Assembly: GCF_020554845.1 (NCBI RefSeq)
Contig: NZ_JAJCIA010000007.1
Span: 1-64,000 of the forward strand
Direction: 5' to 3'
Source: Blautia faecis
Lineage (GTDB): Bacteria > Bacillota > Clostridia > Lachnospirales > Lachnospiraceae
DNA length: 64,000 nt
Shown: piece by piece, positions 8,882 through 17,900 of the stretch
Layout of the letters: the number at the start of each line of letters is the position of its first letter
Numbering within the stretch: the first letter of the stretch is position 1
The notes under the pieces: model-generated
Seen by the model: the letters and a program-made list of their open reading frames with translations, nothing else
Told to the model about the DNA's origin: nothing
The model's database searches: none
Translations under genes and position numbers: made by a program

Positions 8882-9503
8882 ACTCCCTAAGTTTTTGGAT
8901 AATCACAAAATCTGTATTATCTGTGAAGGCAATGAGGAATATGAGTATCTAAAACGATTAAAAATTTTAAAAGTATGGAATGAGCAATATGATATTTCAT
9001 TGGTAAATGCTGGTGGAAATGGAAATATCCCAGCGAGGTATCAGGACTGATATCAAAATGGAGCAGATGAACTTGTGCTTGTGTTCTGTGATACAGAAAA
9101 GAAACCTCACGAGCAATATGAGGACATTAAGCGTAAGATTAATGTATTTCATGGCGTGAATACTGCTGCAGATGCAGTGATTATATTTGGTAATCCTTGC
9201 ACAATGCAGATTATATCTAAGCATTGGACAGATGAAAATTTGAAATCTCCGGCTAAACCGGTAAATGCTCCTTTGATTAAAAAATATACCGGAGTTGAAA
9301 ATTACAAAGGAAGAGCAGACCAGATTGAAGAGGTTATGGAATACGTTACTGTGGAGAATTATAAAGATATGAGTCGACGAGTGAAAGATTTGGATTCGGA
9401 TGATTCTGTTACTGGTAGCAGTAATTTTGGAAAGTTTATAAAGCTGTTTGAGAGTGATGACAGTAGGTGGATTGAGAAGATTAATATGCAAATAGAGGAG
9501 TAG
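8862..9503 (+). pseudogene. TOPRIM/RloB-like (AbiLii-like) effector interrupted by one in-frame stop
   Basis: One frame of 213 codons is split by TGA at 9048-9050. The first part has the TOPRIM glutamate motif ICEGNEEYEYLKRL. The second continues in the same frame with the acidic motif VLVFCDTEKK and an RloB-like helical tail ending INMQIEE. There is no frameshift and no other damage. A restart is possible at GTG 9075, but that product would lack the glutamate motif. The true start is probably ATG 8865 or 8871, both just after AAAGGGGG and overlapping the ATPase stop. In intact relatives this partner is the likely nuclease/toxin. The single nonsense change suggests recent loss of effector activity, or a sequencing error. 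Confidence 0.75.
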
Positions 9504-9510
9504 GATTTAT

Positions 9511-10725
9511 ATGAGAAAGACGGAATTAAGACAACAGGATATATTAAAATTGATTGAAGGGTTGGATATATCACCGACTATGTATAAAAATGCAACGGAT
9601 AAATACAAGGCTGTTGGTACATATTTACAGGAGCAAGGGGTAGAATGTGATATTTTCCCACAAGGTTCTTTTAGCTTAGGTACAGTAGTTCGTCCATATA
9701 GGGAATCTAAAGAAGCGGATTATGATTTGGATTTTATTTGTTGTCTTGGAAAGTTAAAGGAAAAAACAACTGCTAAATATGTGAAAAATATCATAAAAGA
9801 AACTATTTGTAAATCGGAAGTATATAAAGAAAAATTACAGAATAGAGAGTGGGATAAATGTTGGACTTTGGAATATGCTGAAGTTAATGGTATAGGATTT
9901 AATATTGACATTGTACCGGGTGTTTCTGAATCAAATGATGTTGTTCAATCAATGATAAATCTTGGGGTATCTCGAGAAAACGCTGAACTTGCGGTTGCGA
10001 TTACAGATAAAAGAGGAGAGAACTATTATTGGTTCACAAGTAATCCGAGAGCATATAAAAATTGGTTTGAAACAATAAATAAGCCTTTTTTGGATTTTAA
10101 TCGGGAAAATAGGAAAAAGATTCTTTTGGAAAAGAATAGAACAATTTATAATAGTATTGAAGAAATACCAGAAGGTTTAGAACGTTCATCATTGCAACGC
10201 GTTATACAGATTTTGAAGCATCATAGAGATGTATATTATTGTAGAATTAAAAAAGAAAATTTAAAACCAACTTCTGCTATAATTACTACAATTTGTGCAG
10301 AAATTGCATATGGTATGAATCCATCAATGAATGTGTTTGAATTACTGCAAGCAATTGCCAATGATTTTGAGATTTATTCTTATAATCAAACATTGCAAGA
10401 AGAAGAGTTCTCTAGGCAATATATAGATAAAAATATTATTCGTAAACGTAAAGGTATATGGTATATTATAAATCCTGTCAATCCAAAGGATAATTTGGCT
10501 GATTCATGGAATGATAACCCGGAAAAGGCACAAATATTCTTTAAATGGGTAAAAGCAATGAAAAAAGATTGTCTAGATTCAATGAATCTTGAAGACAATG
10601 ATTTTGTAGCATTGTTAGAAAATAATTTTGGAAGAGACTATGTGAAGAAGAATGTAAAATTGGAAGACTATGATAGTGTGGTGCCAAATGTCATTATTAA
10701 TACACCTAAACCATGGGGAAAGTAG
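9511..10725 (+). CDS. CBASS CD-NTase (cGAS/DncV-like nucleotidyltransferase)
   Basis: A 404-aa synthase of cyclic oligonucleotide second messengers. The nucleotidyltransferase signature is visible: GS at 52-53 (QGSFSLGT), the metal-binding D72-L-D74 within EADYDLDF, and the third acid D133 in FNIDIVPG. A helical C-terminal domain follows, as in SMODS/OAS-like CD-NTases. The product nucleotide cannot be read from sequence. It begins 7 bases after the broken TOPRIM gene, so the ATPase pair and CBASS probably share a transcript. It is followed at a 3-base gap by the E2-like gene and then by the SLATT effector, a short type II CBASS layout. The C-terminus (NTPKPWGK) ends in a glycine-lysine tail of the sort that E2-like enzymes might process; that is speculative. 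Confidence 0.9.
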   Translation: MRKTELRQQDILKLIEGLDISPTMYKNATDKYKAVGTYLQEQGVECDIFPQGSFSLGTVVRPYRESKEADYDLDFICCLGKLKEKTTAKYVKNIIKETICKSEVYKEKLQNREWDKCWTLEYAEVNGIGFNIDIVPGVSESNDVVQSMINLGVSRENAELAVAITDKRGENYYWFTSNPRAYKNWFETINKPFLDFNRENRKKILLEKNRTIYNSIEEIPEGLERSSLQRVIQILKHHRDVYYCRIKKENLKPTSAIITTICAEIAYGMNPSMNVFELLQAIANDFEIYSYNQTLQEEEFSRQYIDKNIIRKRKGIWYIINPVNPKDNLADSWNDNPEKAQIFFKWVKAMKKDCLDSMNLEDNDFVALLENNFGRDYVKKNVKLEDYDSVVPNVIINTPKPWGK

Positions 10726-10728
10726 CCT

Positions 10729-11382
10729 ATGAAAATTGATAATCGTGATATTGTAACCATGAGAGAAAAGTATCCTACGCTTAAAATTATTGAACATGAA
10801 AAAGAATATATTTTTACAGGAGAATTTGACCTGGATCATATTTATAATGATGTTCGGCTGACTGGAAAATTTAATTTGGAAATTACAGTTTTAGGTGATA
10901 GTTCTTTGCAAATACCAGTAGTAAAAGAGGTATCAAATAGGATTGATAAAAATTATCCTCATCGGTACGATGATGGGCAGTTGTGTTTGGCTTCTGATTT
11001 TGAGCTAAAGATGTATTTTTCACAAAATACAGATATAAGTAGCTTTGTTGATATGTATATAGTACCTTACTTATATACATATCGCTATTATGAAGAATAT
11101 GGTATATATCCGTTTGGAGAGAGATCGCATGGTATTATGGGCGATTTGGAATATATAAAGGAATTATTTAATGTTAAAGAATGGGGACAAGTCTTTGATA
11201 TTATGCATTTTATAGCGAATTTTTCATATAGAGGTCACTTGTTATGCCCTTGTGGAAGTGGAAAAAGGTTAAGAAATTGTCATGGGGATATATTAATGAA
11301 GGTAATGAATGCAGGTCTTAAGACTGAGTGTAAAGAAATTTTGATAGAATTAAAAAGAATATATGATAGAAAGGGGAACTGA
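10729..11382 (+). CDS. CBASS E2-like conjugating protein with SEC-C zinc motif
   Basis: A 217-aa protein. The N-terminal ~125 residues resemble the ubiquitin-conjugating (E2/UBC) fold of prokaryotic defence systems; C86 in DDGQLCLAS is the probable catalytic cysteine. A SEC-C zinc motif, CPCGSGKRLRNCHG, occupies 173-186. In short type II CBASS an E2-like protein acts alone, without an E1-E2 fusion or JAB protease, and conjugates or primes the CD-NTase. That role is inferred from family knowledge. No Cap2 or Cap3 gene is present. The gene is tightly packed between the CD-NTase and the effector (its last base is the first base of the next start codon). The zinc motif may serve protein or RNA contact. 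Confidence 0.82.
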   Translation: MKIDNRDIVTMREKYPTLKIIEHEKEYIFTGEFDLDHIYNDVRLTGKFNLEITVLGDSSLQIPVVKEVSNRIDKNYPHRYDDGQLCLASDFELKMYFSQNTDISSFVDMYIVPYLYTYRYYEEYGIYPFGERSHGIMGDLEYIKELFNVKEWGQVFDIMHFIANFSYRGHLLCPCGSGKRLRNCHGDILMKVMNAGLKTECKEILIELKRIYDRKGN

Positions 11383-11909
11383 TGGATAGTATAGTTAAAC
11401 AGTTAAAGCAGTTTAAAGCAGACGCAATTTACGAAAAGAAAAAGCATTACAATGCTGCTGAAAGAAAACGTAGATATTATAGAATATTATCTTTTATACA
11501 AATATTTTTAAATGCAATTACGGGGACTACTTTGCTTACAGTAGTGTTTGGTAAAGGAAGTAAAATGGCTGAAATAATTGCCCTAATATTGACTATAATA
11601 GCAACTATATTGGCGAGTATACAAAAAATATGCGATTATGAAAAACAAGCTCAGGGAAATGCAAAAGCTGCAGATATGTATCTAAGAATTAGTAAAAAGA
11701 TTAGTCTTACATTAAATTTTATTAAGGATAAATTGTTGTCAGAACAGGATGTTATGAAAAGGGCAGAGGAAATTCAGAGCGAAATGAGCCAAGCGAATGA
11801 AATAGGATCACAATTTCCGACTAATCAAGGTGATTATGATAAGGCAAAAAGTGGCATACAAAATGGAGAAGAAAATTATACGGAAGAGGAATTAGATTTA
11901 TGGGAATAG
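11382..11909 (+). CDS. SLATT-type two-helix membrane effector of CBASS
   Basis: A 175-aa protein with two membrane helices (about residues 34-56 and 62-82) and a long charged, helical C-terminus. This is the layout of SLATT/S-2TM effectors that are paired with CD-NTases and thought to form pores when the nucleotide signal arrives. Residues 84-106 (ICDYEKQAQGNAKAADMYLR) have the SLATT-style helix following TM2. The acidic tail (EENYTEEELDLWE) is distinctive. The start codon ATG overlaps the stop of the E2 gene by one base. It is the last gene of the operon and ends 20 bases before the right island repeat. Membrane damage as the outcome is inferred. Confidence 0.82.
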   Translation: MDSIVKQLKQFKADAIYEKKKHYNAAERKRRYYRILSFIQIFLNAITGTTLLTVVFGKGSKMAEIIALILTIIATILASIQKICDYEKQAQGNAKAADMYLRISKKISLTLNFIKDKLLSEQDVMKRAEEIQSEMSQANEIGSQFPTNQGDYDKAKSGIQNGEENYTEEELDLWE

Positions 11910-11929
11910 TTCTTATATATTGAACGTGA

Positions 11930-11945
11930 TTGCAAAATGCTTGCA
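11930..11945. repeat. Right direct repeat of the defence island (att-like)
   Basis: TTGCAAAATGCTTGCA is identical to 1871-1886 and in the same orientation. It lies 20 bases after the last CBASS gene. The two copies bracket 10.04 kb containing only the two defence operons and a mobile-element scar. Confidence 0.6.
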
Positions 11946-12088
11946 AAAAGTGTCAAAAAGATAAAGAGAGCATAGAATATTAAGAATAATAATACAAAAT
12001 ATAGCAATATATAATGTGATTAGACACAATATATAGTTGCTGATATTGAGTTCGAATAAAAAAGTGAAATAAACAAAAAAGCGAAATT

Positions 12089-12120
12089 GGCTGTAGGATA
12101 GAATTCCTGCAGCCTCTTTT
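12089..12120 (+). terminator. Rho-independent terminator downstream of the island
   Basis: GGCTGTAGGA (12089-12098) pairs with TCCTGCAGCC (12105-12114) with one T-G pair and a 6-base loop, then CTCTTTT. It lies outside the right repeat, so it may belong to the ancestral locus and still stop island transcripts before jetA. Confidence 0.75.
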
Positions 12121-12214
12121 CGTGCAAAAAATAGTAGCTTTTACAGATTAGGACTGGTCGACTGGACAACGTCTTGGTACAATGTAATCAGTGAAACAAT
12201 CCGCAGGTATGGTA

Positions 12215-12236
12215 GTCGGGGACTTTTGCCCCCGAC
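12215..12236 (+). promoter_or_regulatory. GC-rich hairpin in the jetA leader
   Basis: GTCGGGG (12215-12221) pairs with CCCCGAC (12230-12236) around an 8-base loop. It stands 45 bases before the jetA start and is not followed by a T-run. It could stabilise the leader or be an operator. Function is unknown. Confidence 0.4.
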
Positions 12237-12280
12237 ATTATATATAAGTAACCCCATGTATGAAAAGAAGGAGAGGCCTC

Positions 12281-13765
12281 ATGCAGGTATCAGATAAATT
12301 AATCAAACCACTGACAGAAGCGAAATATTTAAATGCAGATAATGTAAGCAGATATCGCTGTATTATGCGTATTTTTTTTGAACATTACGAGAAACTGAAA
12401 TACTGGCTGTACCAGGAAGAGGTTTACGAAGAAATGATAAAGGATCCTTTTTTTGCAGATTACAGACCAGAGCAGTGTCAGCAGGATCTCACAATGTTGA
12501 CAGAATGGAAGAATCTGAATACGATCCAGGATACGAAAAAGGTGGCATCCATTGAAGAATTTAAGAACAAAAAGTACCGCTATCAGATGACAGAATATAG
12601 TGTAGAGATAGAACGTCTGGTGCTTAGACTTGAGAACCTGTTCATTGAAGGTGCATCCTTAGAGCCCACATTATTGGAGCGGATACGAAGAGGTATAGAA
12701 CGGTTTCCGGAGATGGTGGAAAGAGATAAAAATGAAGTATATACCTGGTGGACAGATCTGAATAATGATTTTGTACGTCTGAATCAGAATTATCAGGACT
12801 ATATCAGAGATCTGAACAGTGTGCGGGCAGAAGAAATGATGCATACGAAACAGTTTCTGGTGTTTAAAGACCGGTTGATCGAATATCTGCGCAGCTTTAT
12901 TAAGGGATTACAGAGAAATGTAGGTGTGATAGAAGAAAGCTTATGCATGCAGAAGGAAGAGATGAAAAATCAGGTATTTGAAAAAGTAGTTGATTATGAA
13001 TTGTCGATACCGCGAATGGATGTGGAAGTATCGAAGGAAATGATCTGGCAGAAAGTAAAGGGCCGTTATCAAAGTATCTATGACTGGTTCGTAGGAAATG
13101 AAGGCCAGGAGAATGAAGCGGGAAAGCTTTTTGATGCGACAAATGACATTATTCGCAGGATCACAAGATATGCAGCGCAGTTAAGTGAAAAGAATGCATT
13201 GGGGGCTAACCGAAAAGAAGAATACCGCAAAGTGGCAGAATTATTTTTGCAATGCCAGAATATGGAAGAAGCCCACAAAATGTCTGCAATGGTATTTGGC
13301 ATGGAGTGCCCGCAGCATATTGCCGGAGATCTGGTACGTGAAACGGATAGCATGAATATCGGAGTATACGAAGAACAACCCATGGAAATCAGTTTAAAGC
13401 CAAGGATACGTACATACAGGGAGAAATCCAGAAGAAGTGCGATCCGCGAATCAGCAGAGCAAAAGCAGGAAACAAGACGTAAAATGCTGGAAAAACAGAG
13501 AGAAGAAATGGAAAAACTGCAGGCGTTGGAAGTGAATGGAAGGATTCATTTTGGAGAATTACCGGTACTGGAACCAAGAATCAGAGAGATCCTTTTGAAA
13601 TGGCTGTCGGATGCCATGGAATCTGCGGATTTTTCTGCAAGAACGGATGATGGAAGAAGATATATATTAGACAGAAGCCGGGCAGATGAGACCTGTGTTG
13701 TGCATTGTCTGGATGGTAATTTTACTATGCCTGATCTGTCAATTGTATTTCAGGAGGAACCGTGA
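12281..13765 (+). CDS. jetA: Wadjet anti-plasmid system protein JetA (kleisin-like)
   Basis: The first gene of a four-gene Wadjet operon, 494 aa. It is the kleisin/MukF-like subunit that bridges the JetC ATPase heads with JetB. It is mostly helical with a charged C-terminal linker (about 390-430, rich in E, K, R, Q) before a small terminal domain, as in DUF5716-type JetA. ATG 12281 is chosen over ATG 12260 because AAGGAG lies 7 bases upstream of it. Assignment rests on operon order, on sizes, and on the unmistakable JetC and JetD that follow. It overlaps jetB by one base. The complex recognises and cleaves closed circular plasmid DNA, which is known for the family and inferred here. Confidence 0.88.
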   Translation: MQVSDKLIKPLTEAKYLNADNVSRYRCIMRIFFEHYEKLKYWLYQEEVYEEMIKDPFFADYRPEQCQQDLTMLTEWKNLNTIQDTKKVASIEEFKNKKYRYQMTEYSVEIERLVLRLENLFIEGASLEPTLLERIRRGIERFPEMVERDKNEVYTWWTDLNNDFVRLNQNYQDYIRDLNSVRAEEMMHTKQFLVFKDRLIEYLRSFIKGLQRNVGVIEESLCMQKEEMKNQVFEKVVDYELSIPRMDVEVSKEMIWQKVKGRYQSIYDWFVGNEGQENEAGKLFDATNDIIRRITRYAAQLSEKNALGANRKEEYRKVAELFLQCQNMEEAHKMSAMVFGMECPQHIAGDLVRETDSMNIGVYEEQPMEISLKPRIRTYREKSRRSAIRESAEQKQETRRKMLEKQREEMEKLQALEVNGRIHFGELPVLEPRIREILLKWLSDAMESADFSARTDDGRRYILDRSRADETCVVHCLDGNFTMPDLSIVFQEEP

Positions 13766-14907
13766 TGAAGGAACTGGAGATCCTGTTAAATAAAAGATGG
13801 ATATTAAAATCCAGAGATAAGGAAACCTATTATAAATTAAGAGATGCCCTTGGAGAACTGCGTAAATTTACTACAGAGAAAATGGGCTGCCAGATCATTG
13901 ATAATTCACTTCTGATAAAGATGGAGAAGATTCCGGTGATACCGGAAAGCTTTATGGGTATTCAGAAATTTTCCTCAAAAGAAGAATATGCCTATCTCTG
14001 TATTCTGCTGATGTTTCTGGAAGACAGAGATGCACAGGAGCAGTTTATCATATCACAGCTGACAGAATATATCACAGCAAATCTGCCTGGGGAAATCTCC
14101 GACTGGACATTGTATACGAACAGAAGGAAGCTGATCCGTGTAATGAGATTTGCAGCAGATCAGGGGCTTATTGGAGTTACTGATGGAAAAGACGAGGCAT
14201 TTATGGACGATGAAGGAGGAGAAGTGCTTTATGAAAATACAGGTGCATCCAGGTATTTTATGAAGAGCTTTTCAAAAGACATTATGGAATATACGAAACC
14301 GGAAGATTTTCAGGAAAGTGACTGGTTTGAAGTGGATGAAGACCGAGGCTTTGCAAGAAGGCACAGGGTTTATAAAAGACTGATTTTTGCACCTGGTATG
14401 TACAAAGCGGATGGCTCATCGGAGGATTTTGAATATCTGAAATATTACGGACGCAGATTAAGCGAAGAACTGGAGCAGATATTTGACTGTCATGTGCACA
14501 TTCATAAGGGAAGTGCATATCTGCTATCCGGAGACGACTGCAGGATGGGAACGGTATTTCCCGGCAATAATTCCATATCCGATATTTTGCTTTTGTGTTT
14601 TCGTGAAATACGCAAGAAGATTGAGAGTGGCCAATGGAAGACCGGATTGGATGAAATCTGCCTTGTGGATCAGATTGAATTTGAAAATATGATAAAAGAA
14701 ATGAAACAGGAATATGGAAGTGGATTTTCGAAAAATTATCGCGAGATGCCGGAAGGGGAATTTGTAAAAAGTGTGTTGGATGAGATGGAATTGTGGATGT
14801 TTATAAGAAAAGAAGAGACCGCTCATCAGATAAAAATATGTCCGCTTGCCGGAAAAATACAGGGAAGTTATCCGGAGGATTATATGGGAGGAAGAAATGA
14901 TGAATAG
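13765..14907 (+). CDS. jetB: Wadjet anti-plasmid system protein JetB (KITE/MukE-like)
   Basis: A 380-aa protein in the position and size of DUF4194-type JetB, the winged-helix KITE subunit that binds the kleisin JetA. The N-terminal two thirds show alternating helices and short strands typical of tandem winged helices (for example DWTLYTNRRKLIRVMRFAADQ near 115-135, and ASRYFMKSF). ATG 13765 lies 6 bases after AGGAGG and overlaps the jetA stop (ATGA), so translation is coupled. It overlaps the start of jetC by 11 bases. Nothing looks broken. On its own the sequence would be hard to assign; the call depends on the operon. Confidence 0.87.
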   Translation: MKELEILLNKRWILKSRDKETYYKLRDALGELRKFTTEKMGCQIIDNSLLIKMEKIPVIPESFMGIQKFSSKEEYAYLCILLMFLEDRDAQEQFIISQLTEYITANLPGEISDWTLYTNRRKLIRVMRFAADQGLIGVTDGKDEAFMDDEGGEVLYENTGASRYFMKSFSKDIMEYTKPEDFQESDWFEVDEDRGFARRHRVYKRLIFAPGMYKADGSSEDFEYLKYYGRRLSEELEQIFDCHVHIHKGSAYLLSGDDCRMGTVFPGNNSISDILLLCFREIRKKIESGQWKTGLDEICLVDQIEFENMIKEMKQEYGSGFSKNYREMPEGEFVKSVLDEMELWMFIRKEETAHQIKICPLAGKIQGSYPEDYMGGRNDE

Positions 14908-17900
14908 CAGATGGCAGGCAAATAAGATCGGGCTGATTAATTTCTGGTATTATGACGAACAGGAATTCTCATTTGTGAAGGGAAGAATGCTCCTTCGAGG
15001 TTCAAACGGATCGGGAAAATCAGTAACCATGCAGAGTGTGGTGCCCCTTCTTCTGGATGGAAATATGAGTCCGGAACGACTGGATCCCTTCGGTTCCAGG
15101 GATCGTAAGATGAGCAGTTATCTTCTGGAAGAAGATGACGGACGTGAAGAACGTACTGGCTATCTGTATCTGGAGCTTAAAAGACAAAACAGTGACACAT
15201 ATTTAACGATTGGAATGGGTATCCGCGCAAGAAGAGGAAAGAATCTGGATAAATGGTATTTTAGCCTGACCGATGGAAGACGTATCGGTAAGGATTTCTT
15301 TTTGTATAAGGATTCAGGCGAAAAGGTTACACTTTCCAAAAAAGAACTGGAAAACAGAATTGGGGATGGCGGCCGCGTTATCGACAGGCAGGTTGACTAT
15401 ATGGAGTATGTGAACCGCCAGATTTTTGGATTTGAGACAACAGAAGAATATAAGGAAATGATAGATCTTCTGATTCAACTGCGTACACCGAAGCTTTCCA
15501 AGGATTTTAAGCCATCTGTAATCAATGATATTTTAAGTGATTCCCTTCAGCCCCTGTCTGATGATGACCTGCGTCCTATGTCAGAAGCCATTGAAAATAT
15601 GGATACCATGACCATGAATCTGAAAAACAGAAAAGAAGCCAGACAGGCAGCAGAAAAAATCCAGGCAGTATTTTCAAAATATAATCAGAAATTATTATAT
15701 GAAAAAGCAGAACGCTGTGAACAGGCTGGGCTAAAATTGGAAAATGCAAGGACACAACAAAAAGAACAGGAGAAAAAGCTGTGTGAATGCAGAAAGAAAA
15801 TTGAAGCTCTGAAAATAGAACATCAGCAGCTGGATGTGAAACGTGAGTCCATGGAGAAAGAGAAAGAATCTCTGAACAAAAGCGACGCGGTAGCATTGAA
15901 GCGAAGAGAAGCGGAGCTGATTACGGAATTAAACGGACAACAGAAAAACCTGGGAGAAAAGCAGAGATTTCTGGAGCAGAAGCAGACGCAATATCAGGAT
16001 GCACAGAATCAGATTAAAACAGAAGAAGACAGGAAATATGAGAAAGAAAAAGAACTGGAAGAGCTTATAGAAGAGATGCAGGATGAGGCTGATGTCATGG
16101 CCTTTGAGGAGCATGCTTTTATGAGAGAAGAGCTGGAAAAACATCCGGAAGAACCATACAAATTCAATTTACACCAGCAGCAATTTGATAACACAAAAGA
16201 AAAAATTAATGAGGGAACAGAGATACTGGCAGAGACAGATCGCCTGGAAAGACAGAAGGATGATCTGATAAAAGAAAGAGAAAGACGGATTCGTGAACTG
16301 AATACGCTTCAGAGAAAAGTGTCAGAACTGGAATCTGTATTTGTGCAGACGCAGAATGAATGGAAAGAAGCATTGTATCAGTGGAATGGTGCAAACCAGG
16401 AGTTGATATTAGAAAAAGAATTGTTAAGAGAATTAAGTATATTTGCAGAAGCGTATAAGGAATCCTCGGATTTTGCCGAGGTTCGTCAGAGGATTGCAGA
16501 TGTATGGATCAAGAAAAATGGAGAAATCGAATCTGAACTTTCCGTAAATGATACAGAGAGCCAAAATACGAAAAAAGAGCTGGAAGAAGTAAGGGCAGAT
16601 CTGGCTGAATGGGAGAACCAGAAAGAACCACAGCCGGAGCGCTCAGAGGCAGTTATACGTAACCGTAAGAGACTGGATGCTCTTGGAATTCCATATCAGG
16701 AATTTTACAAGGTCATAGAATTTGGAGATAATCTGGAAGAAGAAGCCTGTAACCGTCTGGAAGAAGCTTTATTAAAGATGGGAATTCTGGATGCACTGGT
16801 AATAGATGAGCAATACAAAGAGCAGGTTCTGAAAACAGAAAAAGGATGTGAAGATCATTATCTGTTTATCTGCAAGAACAGTCAGAAAAATTTGCAGCCA
16901 GATAGAAGTCTGTTAGATGTATTGGAACTGAATGAAGAAGTGAATGACATATTTTCCAATCAGCGTCTGACCGGAATTCTCGGAAGCATTGCATATGATA
17001 GTGAGAGCTTGTTTACGGTTGCAGAAGATGGAACTTACGGAATGGGAGTGCTTGCCGGAACTGTAACAGGAGAATATGAGGCAGGATTCCTTGGAACAAA
17101 GGCCCGTGAAAAACACAGACAGGCAAAGATAGAAGAGTGCAGACAGAGAATCACAGAGTTGGAAACCGCATTACAGCAGCTGGAGGAACTGCATAGAAAG
17201 CTGTCTGACAGAAAAGTTATTCTCAGAAAAGAATACGAGAATCTTCCGAAAGACACAGATATGAGAGAAGCACTTCGGATGCTGCAGGCCGAGGAACGAG
17301 AGTGCGAACAGCTGAAGCGAGAGAGTGATAAACTGGAATATCAGATCCGTGAACTGGCCGAGATACTGAAAGAAAAGAAAAAGAAAGCACTGGAAATTGC
17401 AGAAGCACTATATCTGACCTGTTCTTATGATATATTTAAAGAAGCAAAAAAAGCAGCAGAAGAATATGGAAAGCATTTGATCAGCCTGATTGCTGCACAT
17501 GAAATGTATCTTAGAAGTCTGATGTATCTGAGAGAGCGAAAAGAACATCTGGAAGATCTGGATGCAGATATGGAACAGATACGGTATGATCTGCAGGAAA
17601 TTCAAAAAGAAATCAGGAGAAAGACAGAAGAACAGACTTCCATTCAGGAACAATTGCGTCTGACTGATTACGAAGAAATTAAAGAACGGCTTGATGCATG
17701 TATTAACTGGCTGCAGGAGTATCCGGAGCAATTACGTGTATGCGTAAGCAGACAGACACATGAAGAAGACGAAGTGGGACAACTGACACTGCGTTTAGAC
17801 GAAAACAAGAAGAAAATTGAAGAATATGAAAAGAAAACGAAATATTTTTCAGAATGCTATGATATGGAAAAGGCTTTGCATTATGTGGAAATACCAAAAG

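Noticed and set aside
9048-9050. TGA as selenocysteine or programmed readthrough
   Set aside because: The stop falls in a variable Gln-Asp-stop-Tyr-Gln loop, not at a redox site, and no clear SECIS-like hairpin follows. A nonsense mutation is simpler.
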